In this document: positions 28,071 to 36,420 of the stretch, in pieces | How the letters are laid out: each line of letters starts with the position of its first letter | Position numbering within the stretch: position 1 is the stretch's first letter | Assembly: GCA_038324085.1 (NCBI GenBank) | Contig: JBBQHP010000008.1 | Span: 1-64,000 of the forward strand | DNA: 64,000 bases | Source: Ga0077523 sp038324085 | GTDB taxonomy: Bacteria; Pseudomonadota; Gammaproteobacteria; Burkholderiales; Ga0077523 | Reading direction: 5' to 3' | Translations under genes and position numbers: made by a program | Notes under the pieces: generated by a model | Seen by the model: only the letters and a program-made list of their open reading frames with translations | Databases searched by the model: none | What the model was told of the DNA's origin: nothing

Positions 28071-29219
28071 ATGTCGCAAACTCCTTTGCTGTTCACGCCG
28101 TTCGATCTACGTGGCATCAAGCTCAAGAATCGGGTCGTCATTTCTCCCATGTGCCAGTATTGCGCCGTCGACGGACTGGCCGACGACTGGCATTTCGTAC
28201 ATCTCGCCCGCTTCGCCCTCGGGGGCGCAGCGCTCGTATTCACCGAGGCTGCGGCAATCGAACGCGATGGTCGTATCACCCACGGCGATCTCGGAATCTG
28301 GTCCGACGCTCATGTCGAACCGCTGAATCGCATCGTCGGGTTCTTGAAACAGCACGGAGCTGTTCCGGCGATTCAGCTTGCGCACGCGGGACGCAAGGCA
28401 TCCATGCAGCGACCCTGGCACGGTAACGGTCCGATGGACGATTCGGATCGTGCGCGCGGTGAAGACGTCTGGGCGATTGCCGCACCCAGCGCAATACCGA
28501 TGGATACAGGCTGGCTCCTGCCGCATGCGCTCAGCCTCGACGAGATCGCGCGCCTGCGACAAAGCTGGAAGGACGCCACGCACCGTGCCCTGGACGCGGG
28601 TTTCGAAGTGCTCGAGGTGCACGGCGCCCACGGCTATTTGCTGCATGAGTTTCTGTCACCGCTGTCCAACAAGCGGGAAGACCATTACGGCGGCAGTTTC
28701 GAAAATCGCATCCGTTTCGCCCTGGAAATCGTCGAGGACGTGCGCTCGGTTTGGCCGGACGACAAGCCGCTGTTCTTCCGGGTTTCGTCAGTCGATGGGA
28801 TCGACGGTGGCTGGACGCTCGAGGATTCGATCGCGCTGGCGAAGCGGCTCAAACCACTCGGGGTCGATGTGATGGACTGTTCTTCCGGTGGACTGATGGG
28901 CTCCGCCACGGCCGCTCGCGTGAAGCGCTATCCGGGATTCCAGGTGCCTTACGCCGCAGCGATTCGACGCGAAGCCCGGATCGCCGCGATGACCGTGGGA
29001 TTGATTCTCGAGCCGCTTCAGGCCGAGCAGATACTGCAATCCGGCGATGCCGATCTCATCGCGATCGGGCGCGAGGCGCTGCGCAATCCGAACTGGCCAT
29101 TGCACGCGGAGGAAGCGCTGGGCGTCGACAATCAATACGCATCCTGGCCAACGCAAACGGGCTGGTGGCTCGACAAGCGCAAGAAGAGCCTCACGCCGAC
29201 GACCCAGGCGCAGCGCTGA
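28071..29219 (+). CDS. Old Yellow Enzyme family NAD(P)H:flavin oxidoreductase (YqjM/XenA-like)
   Basis: 382-residue FMN-dependent ene-reductase. The N-terminal VVISPMCQYCAVDG with Cys28 places it in the YqjM/xenobiotic reductase A class. QLAHAGRKAS, the substrate-binding HGAHGYLLHEFLSP and YGGSFENR near the C-terminal half are family signatures, as is IAIGREALRNPNWP. Such enzymes reduce activated alkenes, nitro esters or quinones. It begins 6 bases after nikR, so it may be co-transcribed, but no functional link to nickel is apparent. Confidence 0.9.
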   Translation: MSQTPLLFTPFDLRGIKLKNRVVISPMCQYCAVDGLADDWHFVHLARFALGGAALVFTEAAAIERDGRITHGDLGIWSDAHVEPLNRIVGFLKQHGAVPAIQLAHAGRKASMQRPWHGNGPMDDSDRARGEDVWAIAAPSAIPMDTGWLLPHALSLDEIARLRQSWKDATHRALDAGFEVLEVHGAHGYLLHEFLSPLSNKREDHYGGSFENRIRFALEIVEDVRSVWPDDKPLFFRVSSVDGIDGGWTLEDSIALAKRLKPLGVDVMDCSSGGLMGSATAARVKRYPGFQVPYAAAIRREARIAAMTVGLILEPLQAEQILQSGDADLIAIGREALRNPNWPLHAEEALGVDNQYASWPTQTGWWLDKRKKSLTPTTQAQR

Positions 29220-29240
29220 AACGCGCGCTAGAGGGCCGTC

Positions 29241-30230
29241 TCATTCCCGCTGAATCGAGCGGGTTTCCAGCGCAGCCTTGCGAAGTCGGTTTTCGCGCTC
29301 CGCGATTTTCTGGCGGAGCTTGGGCATGGCCGCGAGTGCAGCCTTCTCGCCCTCCAGGATTGCGATATTGCGACTCTCGAAGCTGGCTGCTCTCATCTCG
29401 TGCGTGTCGGGTGCGATGACTACGTCGGCCCCCAGCAGTTCCTGCGCCGCGATCGCGCGGCCCATGATGAGGAAAGTCTGCAGCAAGACGTCAAGGGTTC
29501 CGGTCAGGTTCGATGCCAGAGGATCCTTCGAGATATCCACCGCAATCACGATATCTGCGCCCATATTCCGCGCCGCGCGCACCGGGACCGGACTGGTGAG
29601 CCCCCCGTCGACATACTCGCGCCCGTTGATCGTCACTGGCTGAAACACCCCGGGAACGCTGCTGGAGGCGCGCACCGCCATGCCGGCATTGCCGCGGCGA
29701 AAAACGATCTCTTCACCGGATTTCAGGTCGGTGGCAACGACGCCGACCTCTCTGTCGAGCTGCTCGAGGAGCCGATTCTTTACCACGCCATTGACATAGT
29801 TCTGCAGCGATTCACCACGGAGGAACCCGCGGTTTGGCACGATCCAGTCACTGACTGATTTTTCGTCCAGATCGAGCGCAAGGCGTTGCAGTTCGAACCC
29901 GTCGAATCCGGCAGCATACAAGACGGCAACGACGCTGCCGGCGCTCGTCCCGACTACGATGTCCGGGGTCACACCCTGGGCCTCCAGCATTTTGATCACG
30001 CCCACGTGGGCAAAGCCACGCGCAGCGCCACCGCCTAGCACCAGAGCGATTTTCGGCGGAGGAATCACGATCTCCGGCGGAGATAACGGTGGCGATGGCT
30101 GCTGTAATACCGCAGCCGCAGGCGCCGACGGTCCCGAACTGCGTTCCGACGTGGCGCAAGCGCCAAGTCCGACGATGATGGTCGCAATGAAGGCGACTAT
30201 CGATACAGCGGGGAGCCCACGAACCTTCAT
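29241..30230 (-). CDS. Patatin-like phospholipase lipoprotein
   Basis: 329 residues. The ATG at 30230 gives a lipoprotein signal with lipobox GLGAC (Cys25); another ATG 45 bases upstream would add residues before it. A proline-rich linker (about 40-58) precedes the patatin domain with oxyanion loop GGGAARGFAHVG, nucleophile Ser96 in GTSAG and the DGG catalytic Asp motif (VDGGLTSPVPV). It is similar to RssA/YlbK-type esterases and probably acts at the cell envelope. Stand-alone gene. Confidence 0.88.
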   Translation of the reverse strand: MKVRGLPAVSIVAFIATIIVGLGACATSERSSGPSAPAAAVLQQPSPPLSPPEIVIPPPKIALVLGGGAARGFAHVGVIKMLEAQGVTPDIVVGTSAGSVVAVLYAAGFDGFELQRLALDLDEKSVSDWIVPNRGFLRGESLQNYVNGVVKNRLLEQLDREVGVVATDLKSGEEIVFRRGNAGMAVRASSSVPGVFQPVTINGREYVDGGLTSPVPVRAARNMGADIVIAVDISKDPLASNLTGTLDVLLQTFLIMGRAIAAQELLGADVVIAPDTHEMRAASFESRNIAILEGEKAALAAMPKLRQKIAERENRLRKAALETRSIQRE

Positions 30231-30291
30231 GAATTGTGTCCACCGGAAATCCGGGATCGCCATGTTAGTGGACATTGAAGCAGCTTCAACT

Positions 30292-30313
30292 AAAAAGGCC
30301 GCTGGAAGCGGCC
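30292..30313 (-). terminator. Intrinsic terminator after bfr
   Basis: On the minus strand GGCCGCT-tcc-AGCGGCC followed by TTTTT. It lies 31 bases after the bfr stop and correctly oriented for that gene. Confidence 0.8.
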
Positions 30314-30343
30314 CTTTCGATCGGGTGCGCGGCAAAGCGAGGG

Positions 30344-30823
30344 TCAGGGCTCGTGGCCACCCATCTGGCTCTGCGTGTAGTTCTGGATACCGACCATCTT
30401 GATGAGTTCTAGCTGGGTCTCCAGGAAATCGATGTGCTCCTCCTCGGATTCGAGAATGTTCTCGAACAATTCCCGCGAGACATAATCGCCTGTCGTTTCG
30501 CAGTCGGCGATGGCAGCCTTCAGATCGGGATGTCCTTTCATCTCGAGTTGCAGATCGCACTTGAGGCATTCTTCGAGATGCTCGCCAATCAGCAACTTGC
30601 CGAGATCCTGCAAATTGGGCAGACCTTCCAGAAACAGGATGCGCTCGATCAGCGAGTCGGCATGCTTCATCTCGTCGATGGACTCGTGGTGCTCGTAGTC
30701 ACCAAGTTTGTCGAGGCCCCAGTTCTTCAGCATCCTCGAATGCAGAAAATACTGATTGATCGCAGTGAGCTCATTCATCAGCACCTTGTTGAGATGCTGG
30801 AGGATCTTTTTGTCGCCTTTCAT
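30344..30823 (-). CDS. bfr: Bacterioferritin
   Basis: 159-residue iron-storage protein. All ferroxidase ligands are present: E18, E51, H54, E94, E127 and H130, and the haem ligand M52 (IDEMKHAD). AGGAG precedes the ATG at 30823, and a TATACT -10 lies at 30862-30867. It is 112 bases downstream of bfd on the same strand, so the store and its reductase-side ferredoxin are together. The final residues YTQSQMGGHEP are typical of the haem-binding type. Confidence 0.96.
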   Translation of the reverse strand: MKGDKKILQHLNKVLMNELTAINQYFLHSRMLKNWGLDKLGDYEHHESIDEMKHADSLIERILFLEGLPNLQDLGKLLIGEHLEECLKCDLQLEMKGHPDLKAAIADCETTGDYVSRELFENILESEEEHIDFLETQLELIKMVGIQNYTQSQMGGHEP

Positions 30824-30935
30824 GCGCCGCTCCTGACATTGGGGACAGTCGATTGGCGCCGAGTATAGGCGAACGTCCAGATCCCGATCGTCGAATTTTC
30901 CGATGCCGCGGAACGAGAATGGGAACGAAAACGGC

Positions 30936-31130
30936 TCAAGCTGCGTCGAGCTGTGGAAGCTGCGCGCCGCCCCGGATTTCATCGAGCAGTTGCTTGGCGA
31001 ATGGCGCACAGCGCCCGCAATTCGACGCCACTCCGAGTTCTTGGCGCAACTCGCGCATGGTCAATGCGCCGTCGCCGACCGCTTCGCGAATCTGCGTATC
31101 GGTGACTCCGTGGCACATGCAAACGTACAT
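30936..31130 (-). CDS. bfd: Bacterioferritin-associated ferredoxin
   Basis: 64-residue [2Fe-2S] protein that docks to bacterioferritin to release iron. Ligands C4 and C6 (MYVCMCHG) and C38 and C41 (SNCGRCAPF) are all in place. A Fur-like box lies 44 bases upstream, which fits the known induction of bfd under iron starvation. It is upstream of bfr on the same strand. Confidence 0.95.
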   Translation of the reverse strand: MYVCMCHGVTDTQIREAVGDGALTMRELRQELGVASNCGRCAPFAKQLLDEIRGGAQLPQLDAA

Positions 31131-31173
31131 GGTCGCGACGCTCCTCAGTGATACCGAGAAGACTACTTTGGAA

Positions 31174-31188
31174 TGAGAATGATTGTCA
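31174..31188. promoter_or_regulatory. Fur box upstream of bfd
   Basis: TGAGAAT-G-ATTGTCA matches the 7-1-7 Fur consensus TGATAAT-N-ATTATCA with one change in each arm. It lies 44 bases before the bfd start, a position compatible with repression. Confidence 0.7.
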
Positions 31189-31264
31189 ATCGTGGTCGTA
31201 TCGATTGCGCGCTTCCCGGACCGGGGTCGCGGCAGTCCAGACCCAACCGCCGCGGTGTGAGTGC

Positions 31265-31621
31265 TCAAGTCTTGCCTGGCTTCGGCTTCTCGTCCTCTGA
31301 CCTGCGCGGGCACGCTTTGCAGTGATTGATCGGCACCAGACTTCGCACGAGGTGTTCTGCGAGGCAGCTGGCAGACCGCCGACAACACGCCACTACGCGA
31401 ACCCCGTCGGCCTGGGCCTGGCGGCGGAAGCTCTTCATGACGTTGTGGCCGATGAAATCGGTGAAGAGTATGAGCACGTCGAGGTTTCTGGGCAGCACAG
31501 GCAGTCGCTTCTGATGGTTCGCACAGCGTCCGGAAACGTGGTGAATGATGGTAATTCCAAGGTCCGCCAGGCGGTCTGGGATATTGCCCAGTCGGTCTGC
31601 TCCCACGAGCATTGCGTTCAT
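31265..31621 (-). CDS. DUF2325 domain protein
   Basis: 118 residues, almost entirely a DUF2325 domain: MNAMLVGADRLGNIPDRLAD, ITIIHHVSGR, a central VLILFTDFIGHNVMKSFRRQ and VVACCRRSASCLAEHL. The C-terminus has a CKAC pair and a basic tail. The ATG at 31621 has GGAG upstream; longer open frame runs through a Fur-like box and was rejected. DUF2325 function is unknown. Its place between bfd and ftr1, with a Fur-like box 70 bases before it, suggests an iron-related role. Confidence 0.75.
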   Translation of the reverse strand: MNAMLVGADRLGNIPDRLADLGITIIHHVSGRCANHQKRLPVLPRNLDVLILFTDFIGHNVMKSFRRQAQADGVRVVACCRRSASCLAEHLVRSLVPINHCKACPRRSEDEKPKPGKT

Positions 31622-31689
31622 TTTTGGCTCCGCGGCGCGCCGCGCCAGTATTGAAAACTCGAAAGCGAAATCGGCAGGAATCGTGTATA

Positions 31690-31708
31690 AATGATAATGA
31701 GTCGTATT
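31690..31708. promoter_or_regulatory. Fur-like box between DUF2325 gene and ftr1
   Basis: AATGATAAT-G-AGTCGTATT matches the AATGATAAT-G-ATTATCATT form of the Fur box at 15 of 19 positions, with a perfect left arm. It lies between the divergent DUF2325 and ftr1 genes, about 70 and 146 bases from their starts, and could control both. Confidence 0.55.
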
Positions 31709-31854
31709 CGTCAACGCAATATTCATGAGTCCGCTCCGCAATCGATTGTCGGGGTGACGCCAGCCCGATCAAAAGATGATGAACTCGAGCTCGGAACAGG
31801 TTGCTTGCCGAGCGCTGATAGCTGCAACAATCCCAACCCACTCGCATCTTGTCC

Positions 31855-33780
31855 ATGACCGTGAATTCACTCGCCGTTTTCGTCAGACGTTCGATGTTCG
31901 CCCTCTGCGCCGTGTTGATGTACTCGGGCGCGGCCCAGGCGGCCGACAGCCTACAAGTCGTGCTCCATCTACTCGACTACGTGGCGGTGGAGTATCCGCA
32001 GTTCGTGAAAGACGGCACGGTTACCAACGCCGCGGAGTACGCCGAACAGTTGGAATTTTCTGAGAACGCGCGCGCGCAGCTCGAAAAGCTGCCCGACAAT
32101 CCGCGCCGGACAGAATTGGTGGCGCAATCGGTCGTCCTCGTCAACGCGATCAAAATGAAAGGCGATGGGAGCAATGTTGCCACCTCCGCAAACGCGCTCA
32201 AGCGCGCCCTCATCGAAGCCTACGGGTTGGATGTGACACCCCGCCAGATCGCGCCGCAGGCAGAGTCGGCAGCATTGTTCGAGACGCAATGCGCGGCCTG
32301 CCATGGAGCCTCCGGGCGCGGTGATGGGCCTGCTGCCGCGTCCCTCGACCCACATCCGACGAATTTCCACGATGCATCACGCCAATCGCGACGCAGCGTG
32401 TACGGGCTCTACGGCACCATCTCCATGGGCGTCGAGGGTACCAGCATGGCGCCCTTCTCGGCGCTGACCGACGCACAACGATGGGGACTCGCTTTCTACA
32501 TAAGCAACCTCTTGTCCGATGTTGCGCAGCGATCGGCCGGAGAATCGCTCTGGAACGCCGGAAAGGGGCGCCAGACATTCAGGTCGGTATCGAATCTCGT
32601 GCTCGCGACGCCTCAGGAGGCCACTGCTCAAGACGGGGGCGACGGAGCTGCGATCCTCGCCTATCTTCGGGCCAGTCCACAGATCCTGTCCGGCGAGCGT
32701 CCGTCACCGATCGACTATTGCGTCGAAGCGCTGGCGGAGAGCGTCGAGGCTTATCGCGCGGGCGATGCAAAGCGTGCCTATGACCTCTCGGTCAGTGCCT
32801 ATCTCGAAGGGTTCGAACTGGTCGAAGCAAACCTCGACAGCATTGATCGATCGCTGCGGCCACGCATAGAAGCGGCAATGCTCGACTTCCGCAACCTGCT
32901 CAAGACTTCGGCCCCGGTGTCTGAGGTGGAAGCGCGCCATGCCACCATCGATCAGTTGCTTCGCGACGCGAAGCAACGCTTGTCGGGCGGCGAGGTTTCG
33001 GCCCAGGCCCAGTTCGTCTCGTCGTTGATCATCATCGTTCGCGAAGGACTCGAAGCGATACTGGTGCTCGCCGGCATGGCCGCATACCTTCGGCGCACCG
33101 GCCGCGCGGAGGGCATCCGCTGGTTGCACGGCGGCTGGATCGGAGCCTTGGGTCTTGGGATACTCACCTGGTGGATCGCTGCCGTCCTGATCGAGGTCAG
33201 CGGCGCGCAACGCGAAGTTACCGAGGGCGTTACCGCCCTGCTCGCATCAGCCGTACTCCTCTATGTAGGCTTCTGGCTGCATTCGAAGAGTGCAGGTCAG
33301 CGCTGGAGCGCTTTCATCAAGTCACAGGTCTCCGGGGCGATCGGCCAAGGAACCTTGTGGGGTCTGGCGGCGATTTCCTTTCTCGCCGTGTACCGTGAGG
33401 TATTCGAGACGGTGCTCTTCTACCAGGCCCTGGTTGCGCAAGGTGCCACCGCCGCCGTCCTGTCCGGATTCGTCGTCGGGTGCGGGATTCTGCTAGCGCT
33501 CGCGCTGCTGATCATTCGCTTCAGCGCGAAGCTGCCGCTCGGATTATTTTTCGGGGTCAGTTCGGTGCTCCTAGCGCTGATGGCAGTCGTGTTTGCCGGC
33601 CAGGGAATTGCCGCATTGCAGGCGGCGGGAAAACTCGCAAGCAACCCCGTCCGTTTCCCCGCTATGCCGTTGCTCGGAATCTATCCCAATGCGCAGGGGC
33701 TGGTCCTCCAGTTGCTGCTGATCGTGTTCATATTTGGCGCCTACTTCTACACGACGCGCACTGCCCAGAAAGCGGCATGA
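31855..33780 (+). CDS. Cytochrome c-Ftr1 iron permease
   Basis: 641 residues combining a signal peptide, a periplasmic part with one c-type haem site (CAACH at 146-150), and a C-terminal Ftr1/EfeU permease with seven or so membrane segments. The iron-coordinating REGLE motif is at about 394-398 (IVREGLEAIL) and a second, diverged REVFE at about 512-516. The haem domain probably supports iron oxidation coupled to transport, as in other Ftr1 proteins with cytochrome domains. An ATG at 31855 is preferred over a TTG six bases upstream. Confidence 0.88.
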   Translation: MTVNSLAVFVRRSMFALCAVLMYSGAAQAADSLQVVLHLLDYVAVEYPQFVKDGTVTNAAEYAEQLEFSENARAQLEKLPDNPRRTELVAQSVVLVNAIKMKGDGSNVATSANALKRALIEAYGLDVTPRQIAPQAESAALFETQCAACHGASGRGDGPAAASLDPHPTNFHDASRQSRRSVYGLYGTISMGVEGTSMAPFSALTDAQRWGLAFYISNLLSDVAQRSAGESLWNAGKGRQTFRSVSNLVLATPQEATAQDGGDGAAILAYLRASPQILSGERPSPIDYCVEALAESVEAYRAGDAKRAYDLSVSAYLEGFELVEANLDSIDRSLRPRIEAAMLDFRNLLKTSAPVSEVEARHATIDQLLRDAKQRLSGGEVSAQAQFVSSLIIIVREGLEAILVLAGMAAYLRRTGRAEGIRWLHGGWIGALGLGILTWWIAAVLIEVSGAQREVTEGVTALLASAVLLYVGFWLHSKSAGQRWSAFIKSQVSGAIGQGTLWGLAAISFLAVYREVFETVLFYQALVAQGATAAVLSGFVVGCGILLALALLIIRFSAKLPLGLFFGVSSVLLALMAVVFAGQGIAALQAAGKLASNPVRFPAMPLLGIYPNAQGLVLQLLLIVFIFGAYFYTTRTAQKAA

Positions 33781-33865
33781 CCGATACGGCGAATGAACTG
33801 TGGCGGGGTAAGTTGAGGCTCACGGCCCGCCACGTGCGGAGATTCGCGCCTGCGGCGCCTGCCAC

Positions 33866-36049
33866 TCAGAATGTGATCGCGGCATTGACGCCGACGAAGT
33901 AAGCCCGGCCCGGTGAAGGCTCGTAATAGCGGCCTCCCGCCCCATTGACGATGACGGACCCGACGTACGCGGTGTCGAGCAAGTTGTCGATCCGGAAGAA
34001 CTCACTCAGCCGGACTTTACCGAATGTCTGGCCAAACCCGATGCGGTAGTTGTAGACGCTGTACGCTTTCGCGAACTCGGTGTTGGTATCGTTCACGAAC
34101 ACCCGGTCGGAGCGCCGTGCCTCGACCGCCGTATTCATCCACTCCGCTCGCCAACCCAGTTCGCCGTACAGGCTATAGGCGGGAATGCCTGAGATTGCGT
34201 TGCCGGCAGCCACCGGAATCTGATTGCCCGCCGTGCACGGCGGCGTTGGCGGGCAAGTGGTAAATGACGAATTGAACGTCGCGTCTATGTAAGTCACCGC
34301 CCCGTAGCCGTAGAAACCACCGGTGATGCGCGTGTCCGCCGCGAGTTCGAAACCGGTTCGCGTCGTAGGGCCAGCATTCTGGAAAACCGACCGTCCGCCC
34401 TGGTTGAGCTGGACGGTGAGTTCGTTGTCGGCCGTTACCCTGAACACGGCGGCGTTGACCCGCGTGTCGCGACCGAGCACGGTCTTCACACCTGCCTCGT
34501 AGTTCCGAGTCCGGTTCGCCTGAATTGTCGAGTTGAGACCGGCTCCCGCTGCCGTGGTCGTGCTGTAGGCCAATTCGGCAAAGGTTGGAGTTTCAAATCC
34601 TCGTCCGTAGCTCGCATAGATATGGATCGTCGGGGTCAACTTGAACAACGCGCCGGCCACCGGACTGAACTGATCAAACTCACGGCTACCGCTGTCGTCC
34701 GGATTGCCTGGTGCGACGAAATAGTCCGCGCTCCTGAATTTGACGCTGCTGTAGCGCATGCCGCCCGAAAGGACCCAGCGGTCCGAGAGCAGCCATTCCG
34801 CTTGGGCGTACTGGTCGAAATTGAAGACGGTGTTGTCCTCGTCTCGCCGCAGGGTACCCTGGACCCCGATGGCCGTGGGGGCCCCCACCGGTCCCGTATA
34901 GTTGTTGTACCCCTTGCGCCGCTCATTCTGCTGGTCGAAGTTCGCGCCGATGGTCAGCGAAAAAGGCTTGGCCCCGAGCGTCGATCGGTGCGTCCAGCGC
35001 AGATCGACCCCCCAGAACTGCCGGTCGAGATCGATCAGGCCGCCGCCGCTGCTGGCCGGAACCTGCGTCCCTGGCGTCACCCCGAGGTACTGCGTGACTT
35101 GCCTGTCGCCGACATAGAGCAGGCCGCGGAGCAGATCGTCGTCGGAGAGCTTGCGTTCGTATACCCCGCCGATCTGCCGGTTGTCGATGGACTTGCGCAC
35201 ACCATAGTCCGCGGCTGTCAGAGCGCCCGAGACAGTGCCTGCCTGCTTCGGATTCTGTATCACCTGAGCGGCGGTCAGGCCCAGTGGGTCCTGCGTCTCG
35301 GGCTGATTCAAGGTGTTCAGTACCAGCGTGAAGCGCTGGATGTCATCGGGAGTGATGGTCAGTTTCCCGTTGACGAGATCGCGCGTGGCCGCACTCCAAT
35401 CGCGGTAGCCGTTGGTTTCGAAACGGGAAACGTTGAACACGTAGTTGACGTTGCCGGACGTGCCGCCGACCTTGGTGCCCCCTTTCCAGGTTCCGAACGA
35501 TCCGACCATTCCATACGGACTGACCGTGAAATCATCGGGACCGTCTTCGGTATACGCACTGATTACGCCGCCCGAAGAATTGCCGTACAACGCCGAGAAT
35601 GGCCCCCGCAAGACTTCGATGCTCTTGGCGGAAGTCAGGTCGATGTTGGACGCCTGCCCCTGCCCATCGGGCATGGTGAGCGGGATACCGTCTGCGTAGA
35701 GGCGAAGCCCCCTCACGCCGAACGTGGATCGAGCGCCGAATCCTCGAATCGAGATCTGGAGGTCCTGCGCATAATTCTGACGGTTGTTGGCCACCACGCC
35801 TGGTATCGTCACCAGCACCTCGGAGGCATTCACGCCCACTTGCCCTTCGGACAGTCGCTGCTTGTCGAGAAGATCTATGGACATCGGTAGATCGAAAGCC
35901 TTCTGCTCCACGCGCGTGCCGCTCACGACGACGGGGTCGGATCGGATCGCGTCCGGCTCCACCGCAAACGTCAGCGATGGCACGCCCGATAGCAGGAATG
36001 CGGTGACCATCGGCCCGCGGAAGGCGCGCCCCGGAATGAGGTAGTACAT
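33866..36049 (-). CDS. pqqU: TonB-dependent receptor, PqqU/YncD-like
   Basis: 727 residues: a signal-like N-terminus, a plug domain and a 22-strand barrel ending FVGVNAAITF. Several segments closely resemble E. coli PqqU (YncD), the TonB-dependent PQQ receptor, as I recall that sequence: NRQNYAQDLQISIRGFGARS, LYADGIPLTMPDGQGQ, LRGPFSALYGNSSGGV, RKGYNNYTGP and the C-terminal GSVIVNGAGGRYYEPSPGR. It lies 130 bases downstream of an extra pqqA on the same strand, across a terminator. That context independently supports PQQ uptake. The symbol is an inference. Confidence 0.78.
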   Translation of the reverse strand: MYYLIPGRAFRGPMVTAFLLSGVPSLTFAVEPDAIRSDPVVVSGTRVEQKAFDLPMSIDLLDKQRLSEGQVGVNASEVLVTIPGVVANNRQNYAQDLQISIRGFGARSTFGVRGLRLYADGIPLTMPDGQGQASNIDLTSAKSIEVLRGPFSALYGNSSGGVISAYTEDGPDDFTVSPYGMVGSFGTWKGGTKVGGTSGNVNYVFNVSRFETNGYRDWSAATRDLVNGKLTITPDDIQRFTLVLNTLNQPETQDPLGLTAAQVIQNPKQAGTVSGALTAADYGVRKSIDNRQIGGVYERKLSDDDLLRGLLYVGDRQVTQYLGVTPGTQVPASSGGGLIDLDRQFWGVDLRWTHRSTLGAKPFSLTIGANFDQQNERRKGYNNYTGPVGAPTAIGVQGTLRRDEDNTVFNFDQYAQAEWLLSDRWVLSGGMRYSSVKFRSADYFVAPGNPDDSGSREFDQFSPVAGALFKLTPTIHIYASYGRGFETPTFAELAYSTTTAAGAGLNSTIQANRTRNYEAGVKTVLGRDTRVNAAVFRVTADNELTVQLNQGGRSVFQNAGPTTRTGFELAADTRITGGFYGYGAVTYIDATFNSSFTTCPPTPPCTAGNQIPVAAGNAISGIPAYSLYGELGWRAEWMNTAVEARRSDRVFVNDTNTEFAKAYSVYNYRIGFGQTFGKVRLSEFFRIDNLLDTAYVGSVIVNGAGGRYYEPSPGRAYFVGVNAAITF

Positions 36050-36132
36050 GCAAGTCTCCCTAGCAGCTATTCTTGTTGTCTGGCGGCGTCGTTCAAGAGC
36101 ACGTGCCTGCGCCGATACTTTACTCGCGGACG

Positions 36133-36160
36133 AAAAAAAAGGGCTGCCTGTGGCAGCCCT
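36133..36160 (-). terminator. Intrinsic terminator between pqqA copy 1 and pqqU
   Basis: On the minus strand AGGGCTGCC-aca-GGCAGCCCT followed by eight T residues in total. It is strong. It would make a short abundant pqqA message, with read-through needed for pqqU expression unless pqqU has its own promoter in the remaining 80 bases. Confidence 0.85.
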
Positions 36161-36179
36161 CTCTTCACACCAGTTCCGC

Positions 36180-36251
36180 TTAGCGGTTGGCGATGTACAT
36201 CGTGACTTCGAAGCCGAAACGCATTTCGGTGTACTCAGGCTTGTTCCACAT
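36180..36251 (-). CDS. pqqA: PQQ precursor peptide PqqA, copy 1
   Basis: 23-residue peptide MWNKPEYTEMRFGFEVTMYI-ANR. The Glu (E15) and Tyr (Y19) cross-linked to form PQQ are present in the E-V-T-M-Y spacing. The coding DNA is identical to the copy at 41747 except for the stop (TAA here). A GAGGAG ribosome site lies eight bases upstream. It is followed by an intrinsic terminator and then the PqqU-like receptor, and preceded by the palindrome at 36382. Confidence 0.93.
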   Translation of the reverse strand: MWNKPEYTEMRFGFEVTMYIANR

Positions 36252-36381
36252 GGTCATCTCCTCAGAGGGTGATTCGTTGCTTCAGGACGGGTCTAGGGTC
36301 TGCACTCGGGCCGTGTCGCTGGCTTGACGTCTATTGTCCGCATCCCTGTCCCCGGCACCATGGCAAAACGCTGAAAACCCC

Positions 36382-36398
36382 CTCATGATTTTCATGAG
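36382..36398. promoter_or_regulatory. 17-bp palindromic operator upstream of pqqA copy 1
   Basis: CTCATGA-TTT-TCATGAG. The same arms with a TAA centre occur upstream of pqqA copy 2. Read toward pqqA, the palindrome is followed 19 bases later by CATGGT, at the same spacing as TATGGG in copy 2, suggesting an activator site just upstream of a -10 element. It lies between the response regulator stop and pqqA. Confidence 0.6.
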
Positions 36399-36420
36399 AT
36401 CCCGGGCGAACGACCGGGGC

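Noticed and set aside
33800..33833. GTGGCGGG-N18-CCCGCCAC as a terminator between ftr1 and pqqU
   Set aside because: The stem is short, the loop is long and there is no U-tract on either strand.
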